7,695 nt of DNA from JANNSW01 sp031431235 (GCA_031431235.1 JANPDA010000277.1:1-7695); one strand, 5' to 3'. Numbered from the stretch's first letter, positions 1 through 6,710 are shown. Program-made: numbers and translations. Notes: generated from the letters alone by a model not told the origin.

Positions 1-942
1 GGCCATCGGCAGCACGCGGATATTGCCGGCAACGCGCACGGCTTCCGTCGGCTGGATCGAATCGGTAATGACGAGCGTGCGCAAGCGGGAAGAGGCCACG
101 CGCGCGACCGCTCCGCCCGACAGCACGCCGTGAGTGATGTAGCCCATGACCTCGGTCGCCCCCTTCTCGATCAGGGCATCGGCCGCGTTGCACAGCGTGC
201 CGCCCGAATCGACGATATCGTCGATCAGCACGCAGCGCATGCCGCGCACGTCGCCGATCACGTTCATCACCTCCGATTCGCCGGCGCGCTCGCGCCGCTT
301 GTCGACGATGGCGAGTGGAACTCCGAGCCGGCTTGCCATCTGGCGCGCCCTGACGACGCCGCCAACGTCAGGCGAGACGACCATCAGCTTGGCGAGCTCG
401 TAGCGATCGCGCAGGTCGCGCACCATCAGCGGTGCCGCGAACAGGTTGTCGACGGGGATGTCGAAGAAGCCCTGGATCTGACCGGCGTGTAAGTCGACCG
501 TCAACACGCGGTCGCCGCCGGCGCGGGTGATCATGTAGGTGACGAGCTTGGCGGAGATCGGCTAGCGCGGCACCACCTTGCGGTCCTGACGGGCGTAGCC
601 GAAGTAGGGAATGACGGCAGTGATGCGCCGGGCGGACGCGCGTCTGAGCGCGTCGATCATGATGAGCAGCTCCATCAGATGATCGTTGGCCGGGAAGGAC
701 GTCGACTGGACCACGAACACGTCCTCGCCGCGCACGTTCTCCTGCACCTCGACATAGATTTCCATGTCGGCGAAGCGGCGGACGGTGCATTTGGCGAGCG
801 GGAGCTTGAGATGGGTCGCGATCGCCTCGGCGAGGGGGCGGTTGCTGTTGCCGGCGACGATCTTGATGCCGCCCCCGGTCGGGGCGTCCTGGGAAGTGGC
901 GGTGCGGCCGGAGCGGGCCGAAGACGAGCTGGTGGGAGCCAT
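1..942 (-). CDS. prs: Ribose-phosphate pyrophosphokinase (PRPP synthetase), partial at left edge, interrupted by an in-frame TAG
   Basis: Prs transfers pyrophosphate from ATP to ribose-5-phosphate, making PRPP for purine, pyrimidine, NAD, histidine and tryptophan synthesis in the cytosol. Starting at the ATG at 942, the protein has a ~25-residue Ser/Thr/Gly-rich extension and then the classic start KIVAGNSNRPLAEAI, followed by RRFADMEIYVEVQENVRGED, QSTSFPANDHLMELL and FGYARQDRK. Codon 127 (562-564) is TAG. Past it the same frame continues as PISAKLV, DLHAGQIQGFFDIP, VVSPDVGGVVRAR, DKRRER, the PRPP loop VLIDDIVDSGGT (about 190-225) and ITHGVLSGGA, ending at the window edge about 20 residues short of the usual C-terminus. 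There is no frameshift. Relatives usually have a Thr or Ser codon at the stop position. A longer reading from an ATG at 1092 adds no Prs-like sequence. Family identity is certain; whether the stop is real, a base error or true decay is open, since prs is normally essential. Confidence 0.93.
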
Positions 943-1021
943 CCGGGTCAATCCGCTTTGGTGAGCATTGGGCTGCACGACATGACGATCCGATGACGGG
1001 CGCCATATGGGGAGTGGATAG

Positions 1022-1060
1022 CAAGTGGACCCAGACCTGTAAACGGTCCGGGCCCACTCA
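1022..1060 (-). terminator. Strong hairpin between the lipoprotein gene and prs (terminator or 5' leader element)
   Basis: Read on the minus strand, AGTGGGCCCGGACC (1058-1045) pairs with GGTCTGGGTCCACT (1037-1024) around a 7-nt loop, GTTTACA. All 14 positions pair if two G-U wobbles are allowed, and two further wobble pairs extend the base. In plus-strand RNA the wobble positions become A-C mismatches, so the structure favours minus-strand RNA. It lies about 45 nt after the lipoprotein stop and about 80 nt before the prs start. The downstream bases (TTGCTATCC) are not a clear U-run, so a non-canonical terminator or a prs leader structure are both possible. Confidence 0.45.
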
Positions 1061-1102
1061 ATCTCGTTCTTCCAGCCTGTCTCCAGGCTCACGCGACCAG
1101 GG

Positions 1103-2233
1103 TCAATTGACCCGCGTCGCGTTGGGCAGCAGCTTCAGAATTCCCTTCGCGGCGGCGGCGGCGGCCGCGTCGGCGGTGCGCCCCCAGTTGGCGTCGAGCG
1201 AGCCCTGCGGAACGGTATTGTTCTGCGATACCGTGCCGACCTTGTTGCCGGCGGGATCGAACACTTGCCATTCGATCTTGATCGCCTGCTTGCCGCTGCT
1301 CGGCTGTCCCATCTGGACGTTGCCCTTGACCGTGTAGGCCGAAGGGCCCGCGGCGTTGGCAAGCGCGACGCCATTGGCGGACAGCTGCTTCTGCAGGGCC
1401 TTCGACAGCGCCATCTGGCCATCACCCGGTGCCCCGGCAACAGCGGGTACGAGCGCGGCGACTGGCCCGCTACCCAGCGAAGCGACTTGCGTCCCCGCCG
1501 TCTGGTTGACGGGCTGCAGCACCTGCCCGCTGGTGAGATTGCCGGCAGCAGGCTGTCCCGTGGTCATGGCAACCTGTTGGGCAGCCGGCACCGTCACGCC
1601 GTTGGCGGCTGTCTGCGTGGCCGCATTCTGGGTCGCGCTCGCCACCTTCGTCTGCCCGGCCGTACCACCCGTTTGGCCGCCCAGCGCGATGGCCGGGCCG
1701 GCCGACTGTCCACCCAGGGTCGGCACGAAAGCCGCGAGCTGTGTGGACGTATTGTTGGCGATGCGGTCGAGCATGGCCTGGTCGACTGCGCTCCAAGGAT
1801 CCTTCGTTCCCTTGCCAGGAGCGAACTCCTCGCCCGTGATGCGATGGGCACGCTTGCCGTCGCGGTCGGTCACATCCCAGATGTAGGAGATCTTCGTGCC
1901 GGCTTTTTCGCTCGCCGCCACCACGTAGCCGCGCACCGTGTAGTCCGCGGTCTCGTTGGAGGTACGGGCAACCGGCACGCTCTGCCGCTCGACCGCGGCA
2001 ACGAGGCTGGTTGTCAGCGTTGTGGCGATGTTGGCCGGCGCACCGATGATCGGGGCGAATGCCACCTTGGCTTTGGTCGGCTGGATGACACTAGCCTGGG
2101 GCTGCGCGGCATTGCCGCCCAGCAGCGAATTCGTCTCACATCCTGCGAGCGAAAGGCCGAGTAGGCCCAACGCCAGGAATAGCGCGGTGTGTCTTGCGAC
2201 GCGCCGCGCGGCAGCAGCGTCTGTTCTGGTCAC
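1103..2233 (-). CDS. Predicted lipoprotein with a duplicated domain, function unknown
   Basis: The protein has 376 residues. It starts at a GTG behind a purine-rich AGAGGGGG, 9-10 nt upstream. The N-terminus is Arg-rich, then hydrophobic (residues 16-30), and ends in the lipobox LAGC with Cys32, so it should be lipidated and anchored in a cell-envelope membrane facing the periplasm. The acylating enzyme Lgt is encoded further right in this window. Two related modules can be seen: about 56-171 and about 258-370. Both contain YTV(R/K)GxV (98-104 and 300-306), then a Trp 21 or 22 residues later (119 and 322) in a beta-like segment (IWDVTDRDG / EWQVFDPAG), then a second Trp exactly 28 residues further (147 and 350), then a helix ending in F/LxP. 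A Gln/Thr/Ala/Gly-rich linker (about 172-257) joins them. An Ala run (about 354-362) is encoded by a GGC repeat. I do not recognise a named family; the lipoprotein call is strong, the function is not known. Confidence 0.85.
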   Translation of the reverse strand: MTRTDAAAARRVARHTALFLALGLLGLSLAGCETNSLLGGNAAQPQASVIQPTKAKVAFAPIIGAPANIATTLTTSLVAAVERQSVPVARTSNETADYTVRGYVVAASEKAGTKISYIWDVTDRDGKRAHRITGEEFAPGKGTKDPWSAVDQAMLDRIANNTSTQLAAFVPTLGGQSAGPAIALGGQTGGTAGQTKVASATQNAATQTAANGVTVPAAQQVAMTTGQPAAGNLTSGQVLQPVNQTAGTQVASLGSGPVAALVPAVAGAPGDGQMALSKALQKQLSANGVALANAAGPSAYTVKGNVQMGQPSSGKQAIKIEWQVFDPAGNKVGTVSQNNTVPQGSLDANWGRTADAAAAAAAKGILKLLPNATRVN

Positions 2234-2518
2234 GGGCGACGACCCCCTCTGATCTTGTTATCCCGCTGAACCCGGCACACACGAAACTGGACGAGCAACA
2301 TACTCAAACGAAAAACCACTACAGCGCAACTGACAATCATAAACGGTGCCGGAACCCCGCAGACTCGTTACTACCGCCTTGCCCGCCAGCCGTCCATAGG
2401 AATTCTTGCCTACGCAACGCTGGGCTTCCTGGCTTGGCCGCGCCAGCTGTCTTCATGAGGCCGAAACGGCCATGCAAATGGCCTCGTCGCAGCCCTCCAA
2501 CAGATGTGGAAAACACCG
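2234..2518. other. Intergenic region between pgeF and the lipoprotein gene
   Basis: Both flanking genes are on the minus strand, so this gap should hold the end of the lgt-midA-pgeF transcript and the promoter of the lipoprotein gene. The part nearest the lipoprotein gene (about 2275-2345) is richer in A/T than the surroundings, as expected for a promoter, but no convincing -35/-10 pair stands out. Near the pgeF end, GGCCAT and ATGGCC (2468-2483) form a perfect 6-bp stem with a 4-base loop about 35 nt after the pgeF stop. It lacks a U-run. No credible coding sequence was found here. Confidence 0.5.
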
Positions 2519-3292
2519 CTATCTCAGAACGATGGCGGATATTTGACGGCCATAGTCGGCCTCCTTGCGGTGGGTGGCACGCCGGAAGCTGTAGAATCGC
2601 GATTCGTCGGTGTAGGTGCACAGACCGACGCTCTCCGAACCGGCAATGCCGAGCCCGCCGAGCCGCGCCATGACGAATCCCTGCAGATCGAATCGCGGCC
2701 TCGCGCCGGCCTCCGGCCGCCTGAAGAAGCGCGCATGCCCGCCGTCGGCCGCCAGGAACTCGGCCTCGAGCTCGGGCCCGACCTCGTAAGCCTGGCAGCC
2801 GATCGCCGGCCCGAGCGCTGCTCGCACCCGCGAGCGGCGTGCGCCGATCGCGATCATGGCTTCGAGCGTGGCCGCGAGCACACCCGACAGCGCGCCTCGC
2901 CATCCGGCATGGGCCGCGCCGATCACTCGCGCTTCCGCATCCACAAACAATACGGGCGCGCAATCGGCCGTCAGCACCCCGATCGCGAGGCCAGGCGTCG
3001 CAGTGACGATCCCATCCGCGTCGGGGCGGTTTCCCGCTGGCCAGGGGGCATCCACATGCACCGCCCGGGCGCTGTGGATCTGATAGGGGCTGAGCAGGCG
3101 CTCGCGTGTGATGCCGAGCGAGGATGCCACTCGGGCGCGGTTCTCAACGACGAGAGCGGGCTCGTCACGCGAGCCAGCGCCACAATTGAGGCTTGTGTAG
3201 AGGCCCGCGGAGGCGCCACCCGCGCGGGTGAAGAAGCCATGCCCGATGCCGGCCAGCGCGGCCAAACCGGGAGCAGTGATCGGCGAGATCAT
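2519..3292 (-). CDS. pgeF: PgeF/YfiH (YlmD) family protein, multicopper polyphenol oxidase (laccase) domain
   Basis: The 257-residue length is normal for this family (formerly DUF152). Hallmarks in order: HGFFTRAGGASAGLYTSLNCG (18-38), QIHS with His73, TADCAP with Cys111, AAHAGWRG with His128, GPAIG (161-165), and a C-terminal CTYTDESRFYSFRR (225-238). The His-Cys-His triad matches the metal and active-site residues of the family. Members have been described as laccase-like enzymes, as purine nucleoside phosphorylases/adenosine deaminases (human FAMIN/LACC1) and, in E. coli, as a factor preventing wrong amino acids in peptidoglycan; which applies here cannot be told from sequence. The ATG at 3292 has AAAGGCG about 8 nt upstream. 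It starts 35 nt after the methyltransferase stop, so it is very likely the last gene of the lgt operon. Confidence 0.92.
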   Translation of the reverse strand: MISPITAPGLAALAGIGHGFFTRAGGASAGLYTSLNCGAGSRDEPALVVENRARVASSLGITRERLLSPYQIHSARAVHVDAPWPAGNRPDADGIVTATPGLAIGVLTADCAPVLFVDAEARVIGAAHAGWRGALSGVLAATLEAMIAIGARRSRVRAALGPAIGCQAYEVGPELEAEFLAADGGHARFFRRPEAGARPRFDLQGFVMARLGGLGIAGSESVGLCTYTDESRFYSFRRATHRKEADYGRQISAIVLR

Positions 3293-3327
3293 CGGTGGCG
3301 CCTTTGCGAAGGTTGCTGCTGGCGAGA

Positions 3328-4446
3328 TCAGGTTCGGCCAGCACTTGCCTCGAATCCGGGCGGTGGCGCAAGTCCACGCGAGGTGAGCGCCATGGCGCGG
3401 AACCGTGTCCCCATGCCCTGTGGCTCCAGCAGCCGGGCGATGCCATGCTCGAGCGTGTTGGCGATGCGGGGAGAAGCCCCTCGAATGAGACGCTCGGCGC
3501 GCTCGACGATGCCGAGCGAGGCCAGGAACGCGGCCTGCGGGATGCTTGCGGTGCCATCGAGCCCGAGCCCGGCCGCTGCCCGCCGGAACGCAGCGAACTC
3601 GACGTGGGCCGAGAGGTCGGCCTGACCCGGATGATCGAGCGGGCTCTCGTAGGAATGGCCACGCACGGCCTGCAGGGTTTCGCCCGCCGCGGCTCCTTCG
3701 TGTCCGTAGTCGACAAACAGCATGGCGGACGGACCGGATCGGGCGAGCCTTGCCATCAGTGCCATCGGCTGCCCGCTGTAGCTCCAGTCGCGGACCTCCG
3801 CGATCGCTCCATCGGCAGCCGCGGCGATACCAATCGGGGGCGTCGTCTCGCGGCCGGGCTCGAACCGAAATCCGGCTGCTCCCTCGAGGCCAACGCAGCG
3901 CTCATGCCAGCGGCCTTCCCTCTGGACGAGTTGGCGGACCGGGATGGCATCGAGGAACTCGTTGGCAAGCAGGATCGAGGCCCCGTCCGGGATCTCCCAG
4001 GCTTGCGGCCAAGTGATCGTCAGCGGCAGTGTTGCGAGCGTCTCGCGCTGAATGGCGGCAAGCGTGGCGTTGGCTTCGATCAAGTGAACCTGCAGCGCAC
4101 TCATCATCTCGGGCACGGCTCTGAGCGCCCGCAGCGCGTCCGCCATCAGCGTGCCGCGTCCAGGGCCGAGCTCGATCAGATGCACCGGCCGCGGACGACC
4201 CATGCGCTCCCAGGCGACGGCCGCCCATAGCCCGAGCAGCTCGCCGAACACCTGGCTGATCTCGGGCGCCGTGATGAAGTCGCCGCTGGCGCCGATCGCG
4301 GGGCGCTTGCGGTAGTAGCCGTGCATGGGGTCGAGCAGGCAGGCGTGCATGAACTGGTCGAGGGGAATCGGCCCCTCGGCTTTGATCCGGGCCGCGAGGT
4401 GCCGGCCGAGTGGGGTCGTTGCAGGCCCGGAGCCGGCTGCCGTCAT
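3328..4446 (-). CDS. MidA/NDUFAF7-family class I SAM-dependent methyltransferase
   Basis: The 372-residue protein belongs to the family whose mitochondrial member NDUFAF7 (MidA) dimethylates an arginine of the NDUFS2 subunit during complex I assembly; the bacterial role is presumed similar but unproven. Visible landmarks: a HGYY motif (42-45), GDFITAPEISQVFGE (55-69), the SAM-binding glycine loop ELGPGRGTLMADALR (92-106), the acidic residue at the end of the next strand (HLIEAN, 121-126), and ANEFLDAIPV (161-170), close to the family's ANEFFDALPV. An FVDYGH segment lies in the second half. The ATG at 4446 overlaps the lgt stop as ATGA, which fixes the start and suggests translational coupling. 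The same frame stays open to 4923, but that stretch is only the shadow of lgt. It is followed by pgeF. Confidence 0.92.
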   Translation of the reverse strand: MTAAGSGPATTPLGRHLAARIKAEGPIPLDQFMHACLLDPMHGYYRKRPAIGASGDFITAPEISQVFGELLGLWAAVAWERMGRPRPVHLIELGPGRGTLMADALRALRAVPEMMSALQVHLIEANATLAAIQRETLATLPLTITWPQAWEIPDGASILLANEFLDAIPVRQLVQREGRWHERCVGLEGAAGFRFEPGRETTPPIGIAAAADGAIAEVRDWSYSGQPMALMARLARSGPSAMLFVDYGHEGAAAGETLQAVRGHSYESPLDHPGQADLSAHVEFAAFRRAAAGLGLDGTASIPQAAFLASLGIVERAERLIRGASPRIANTLEHGIARLLEPQGMGTRFRAMALTSRGLAPPPGFEASAGRT

Positions 4447-5279
4447 GGCCGTCGTGCCGCCATCGGCTCGCGACGGCGAGCATAGAGGATGAATGGCATG
4501 CCGAGCACGACCATGATCAGCGAGTAGACCATTCCGGTGGTGAGCCAGCCATAATTGAAGATCCAGGCCGGATCGATCTCGCGGAAGAATTCGACGAGCG
4601 TGCGTGCGAGCCCGTAGCCGATGAGGAAAGCCCCGGTGACGAAGCCCGGCGTCTGCAATCGCAGCCGCGAGTGGGTGAGGAAGCGCAGCAGCAGGAGCAG
4701 CGCTATGCCTTCGAGCGCGGCTTCGTAGAGCTGGCTCGGATGGCGCGGATCGGGGCCGGCACCAGGAAACACCATGGCCCAAGGCACATCCGTCACCCGG
4801 CCATAGACCTCTGCATTGATGAAATTGGCGATCCGGCCGAAAAACAGGCCGAACGGTACAGCGGCGGCGACCACATCCATGGTCGAGAGCACGGGGATGC
4901 CGTGACGGCGCGAGAACAACCACATGGCCAGGCCCGTTCCGAGCAAGCCGCCATGGAAGGCCATGCCGCCGTGCCAGACACGGAAGAATTCGAGCGGGTC
5001 GGCCAGCAGGTGCTGGGGCTCATACATCAGGAAGAAGCCCGCCCTGCCACCGGCGACGACGCCCAAGGTCACCCAGAGCAGCAGGCTGTCGACCTGGTCG
5101 GGCAGCATCGGCGCGGGCCCTCGCCACAACCACTCCTCGTCCAGCAGCTTGCGGATGTAGAGCCAGCCGAGCACCAGCCCACTCATGTAGGCGAGCCCAT
5201 ACCATCGCACGGCAACGGGCCCGACCGCGAAGGCGATCGGGTCGATCTGGGGATAGGCAATGGCGAAAAAACTCGTCAC
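4443..5279 (-). CDS. lgt: Prolipoprotein diacylglyceryl transferase
   Basis: Lgt moves a diacylglyceryl group from phosphatidylglycerol to the lipobox cysteine of prelipoproteins, the first step of lipoprotein maturation in the inner membrane. The 278-residue product is a normal full length with about seven hydrophobic segments. Family landmarks: VRWYGLAY (24-31), AGGRAGFFLMY (76-86), the HGGMAFHGG stretch with His103, the signature GRIANFINAEVYGR (148-161, holding the essential Arg149), HPSQLYEA (180-187) and RTLVEFFREID (226-236), whose second Arg matches the conserved catalytic-site arginine. Ala151 replaces the Gly usual in GRIGNFIN. The start is a GTG at 5279 giving MTSFFAIAYPQIDP, which matches the usual Lgt N-terminus; the Shine-Dalgarno sequence is weak. 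It is the first gene of the lgt-midA-pgeF unit. Confidence 0.96.
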   Translation of the reverse strand: MTSFFAIAYPQIDPIAFAVGPVAVRWYGLAYMSGLVLGWLYIRKLLDEEWLWRGPAPMLPDQVDSLLLWVTLGVVAGGRAGFFLMYEPQHLLADPLEFFRVWHGGMAFHGGLLGTGLAMWLFSRRHGIPVLSTMDVVAAAVPFGLFFGRIANFINAEVYGRVTDVPWAMVFPGAGPDPRHPSQLYEAALEGIALLLLLRFLTHSRLRLQTPGFVTGAFLIGYGLARTLVEFFREIDPAWIFNYGWLTTGMVYSLIMVVLGMPFILYARRREPMAARRP

Positions 5280-5329
5280 GGCGGGGCGTCCGGGCGGTTG
5301 GAATGTGGCTCTTCAATCGGCGCCAGCAG

Positions 5330-5358
5330 CCTTGTGGGGGATCGGGGTGCAGTGTCAA
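5330..5358 (-). promoter_or_regulatory. Possible lgt operon promoter
   Basis: On the minus strand a perfect TTGACA -35 hexamer (5358-5353) lies 73 nt upstream of the lgt GTG. At 17-bp spacing the -10 position reads ACAAGG (5335-5330), a poor match. The location and the -35 are suggestive; the -10 is weak, as is common in high-GC alphaproteobacteria. Confidence 0.3.
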
Positions 5359-5379
5359 GCGGACGTTGACCCCATTGCC

Positions 5380-5432
5380 ATGCGCATAGTGTTTGCGCAT
5401 GATCGCCAGAGGTGTAGGATGCGCCATGCATC
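5380..5432 (+). promoter_or_regulatory. Putative ccdAB promoter with repeated operator-like motifs
   Basis: A promoter can be read as TTGCGC (5393-5398), a 16-bp spacer, and TAGGAT (5415-5420), with transcription then starting about 25 nt before ccdA. Three related motifs cluster here: ATGCGCAT (5380-5387, a palindrome), TGCGCAT (5394-5400, 13 bp further on) and the inverted repeat GATGC-gccat-GCATC (5418-5432). They flank or overlap the -35 and -10. CcdA antitoxins are ribbon-helix-helix repressors of their own operons and bind such repeated short sites, so these are good operator candidates, but binding is inferred only. Confidence 0.4.
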
Positions 5433-5451
5433 AATCGAGCAGGGATCCGCC

Positions 5452-5700
5452 ATGAGCGAGCATGTCCAGCCGAGCCAAGCCAGGAAGAAGGCCGTCAATG
5501 TCTCCCTCGACGCCAGTCTTGTCGAGAAGGCGAAGTGCCATGGGATCAATCTGTCCCAACTATTCGAACGGCATCTGCTCGAGGCTGTGCGGTCCGCCGA
5601 CGAGAAGGCTTGGTTCGAGGCGAACCGTGAGGCAATCGAAGAGCGCAACAAGATCGTCGAACGTGACGGGCTCTGGAACGACGATTTCAGGACCTGGTGA
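5452..5700 (+). CDS. ccdA: CcdA-family antitoxin
   Basis: The 82-residue antitoxin is expected to neutralise the gyrase poison CcdB and, together with it, repress the operon. The N-terminal half (KKAVNVSLDASLVEKAKCHG, then NLSQLFERHL) has the ribbon-helix-helix DNA-binding pattern of CcdA: a short beta strand, then two helices. The C-terminal half is charged and Trp-containing (EKAWFEANREAIEERNK) and ends in LWNDDFRTW, resembling the NRDW end of F-plasmid CcdA, which is the disordered segment that wraps around CcdB. The ATG at 5452 was chosen because AGGGA lies 7 nt upstream and because it begins the family homology; the frame is open further upstream without any antitoxin-like sequence. The stop overlaps the toxin start by one base (TGATG). 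It is transcribed divergently from lgt. Confidence 0.9.
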   Translation: MSEHVQPSQARKKAVNVSLDASLVEKAKCHGINLSQLFERHLLEAVRSADEKAWFEANREAIEERNKIVERDGLWNDDFRTW

Positions 5701-6008
5701 TGGCTCAGTTCGACGTGCATATGTTCAAGGGACGCGACCGTTCCGTCCGCTATGCTGTCGATCTGCAATCGAAAGCGGTCGAAAATTTGAACACCAGAGT
5801 CGTGGCCCCGTTGAGATCCATCAAGTTGCGTCGGACAATAATTGATCGGCTGCATCCGGTCTTCGAGATAAGTGGCGAGAATTACTTCCTCTCAACGGAG
5901 GACCTCGCTTCGATGCCCGCTGCATCGCTCGGCGCAAAGGTCGCAAGCCTCGAAAACCATGACGCGAAAATCATCGCCGCACTCGATCTGTTGCTCACCG
6001 GCATTTGA
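5700..6008 (+). CDS. ccdB: CcdB-family toxin (gyrase inhibitor)
   Basis: The 102-residue product matches the length of F-plasmid CcdB (101). CcdB binds DNA gyrase subunit A and traps the cleaved-DNA complex. Alignable landmarks are AQFDVHMFKGRDRSVRYAVD (the first strands), VDLQSKAVENLNTRVVAPL (like VDVQSD...RMVIPL), LHPVFEISGENYFLSTEDLASMP (like LYPVVHIG...TTDMASVP) and the end LLLTGI. F CcdB ends in WGI and its Trp, Gly and Ile are needed for poisoning; here the Trp position is Thr, and as far as I recall chromosomal CcdBs such as that of Vibrio fischeri also end in TGI. The ATG at 5700 overlaps the ccdA stop; a GTG codon directly before it (5697) is a less likely start. G+C is visibly lower than in the flanking housekeeping genes. 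Its last 117 bases overlap the tail of the opposing TIR reading frame. Confidence 0.92.
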   Translation: MAQFDVHMFKGRDRSVRYAVDLQSKAVENLNTRVVAPLRSIKLRRTIIDRLHPVFEISGENYFLSTEDLASMPAASLGAKVASLENHDAKIIAALDLLLTGI

Positions 6009-6710
6009 GCAGCTTGCCGTCCCTTCGGCGGCGAGCGCCTCGCGAAGCTCGCGCGCCTCGTCCGCGTAGTAGGTTCCGACAAAGTGTTGCTCAAACCTTT
6101 GCAAGCGACGCAGATCGCGGCTGTCGCGCACGGTAGGCCACTCGGCGGCTGCAACGGCGAGCGCTGACGAGTGAGACGTTCCAACAGTCACGTCCGTCCG
6201 ACCAGCAGGCCCGGGCTGCACTATCGGCTTGCCCAATGCGAACGTGGCGAGGCTCGGTGCCCCGAAGCGCCGCCAAGTATCTTCGTACTCGGTCAAGTCA
6301 GGCCAATTGGCTTGCGGCGACCGGGCGACCAACCGGGTAAGCCCGCGGAACAGCGGATCGAGCTGGTGGCTACGCGCAGAGCCGTCCCAGGTCTTTAGAT
6401 CGACGTAGTCGGCCGTGATGTGGGCGAGCTTCAGCTCGCACTCCTCGATCATCGCAGGCAGTAGCGTTCGCAACCTTGCTGCCAGGCTGGCCTCCCGGCT
6501 GACCCACGGACTCTCCACCGACATCGTGCACCACAGGACGACGACAGCCTTTGCGGCGCGAAGCTCATGATCGAGCTGTAAATCGAAATCGTCACCCTTG
6601 ATCAGGCCGTAGTCGAACCAGACAGAATAGCCGTGGTGCTGCAGAATCGTTGATAGGTGTGCTGCCGCCGCTCGACGCTCGCTCTTGTAGCTGATGAAGA
6701 TGTCGGCCAT
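5892..6710 (-). CDS. TIR-domain protein, probably truncated or replaced at its 3' end
   Basis: Bacterial TIR domains are mostly NAD+-consuming enzymes used in anti-phage defence. Counting from the ATG at 6710 (272 residues), the domain spans about 1-125: ADIFISYKSERR (box 1), HHGYSVWFDYGL with the G-D-F strand-helix after it, AAKAVVVLWCTMSVESPWV, and then SREASLA, whose Glu73 is the likely catalytic glutamate. A loosely structured linker follows. Around 190-228 there is a W-(x)-VRDSRD...RFEQHF...YADEARELREAL element, a helical motif often found after TIR or caspase-like domains. Right after this the homology stops, and the last ~38 codons (5892-6008) are antisense to ccdB, so the native C-terminus appears lost. 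An in-frame ATG at 6722 adds MIGT; the 6710 start was preferred because TTGGAACC precedes it and the TIR begins at once. The neighbour upstream on the same strand is a reverse transcriptase remnant. Confidence 0.82.
   Translation of the reverse strand: MADIFISYKSERRAAAAHLSTILQHHGYSVWFDYGLIKGDDFDLQLDHELRAAKAVVVLWCTMSVESPWVSREASLAARLRTLLPAMIEECELKLAHITADYVDLKTWDGSARSHQLDPLFRGLTRLVARSPQANWPDLTEYEDTWRRFGAPSLATFALGKPIVQPGPAGRTDVTVGTSHSSALAVAAAEWPTVRDSRDLRRLQRFEQHFVGTYYADEARELREALAAEGTASCSNAGEQQIECGDDFRVMVFEACDLCAERCSGHRSEVLR

Noticed and set aside
368..1057. 229-codon minus-strand frame overlapping prs, considered as a frameshift rescue around the TAG
   Set aside because: It is in a different frame from Prs; the Prs frame itself is continuous on both sides of the stop, so no frameshift is needed.
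943..1092. Upstream extension of prs to an ATG at 1092
   Set aside because: The added 50 residues are not Prs-like and would run through the hairpin at 1022-1060; the ATG at 942 is closer to the usual Prs start.
1265..2164. 299-codon open frame on the plus strand over the lipoprotein gene
   Set aside because: Antisense to a gene with a clear lipobox and domain repeats; composition is Arg/Gly/His-rich noise.
2468..2483. GGCCAT/ATGGCC hairpin after pgeF as a terminator
   Set aside because: Only a 6-bp stem with no U-run; mentioned in the intergenic entry but too weak for a terminator call.
2504..3625. 373-codon open frame on the plus strand across pgeF and the end of the methyltransferase gene
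   Set aside because: It is antisense to two clearly identified genes, has no recognisable motifs and an Arg/Gly/Ala-rich composition typical of shadow frames in high-GC DNA.
4447..4923. Upstream extension of the methyltransferase frame to an ATG at 4923
   Set aside because: This part is the out-of-frame shadow of lgt; the family homology starts at the ATG at 4446, which overlaps the lgt stop.
4410..5369. 319-codon open frame on the plus strand over lgt
   Set aside because: Antisense shadow of lgt; His/Gln/Glu-rich with no domain and no convincing start.
5355..5855. 166-codon minus-strand frame over ccdAB
   Set aside because: Antisense shadow of two well-supported genes; Ser/Arg-rich with no motif.
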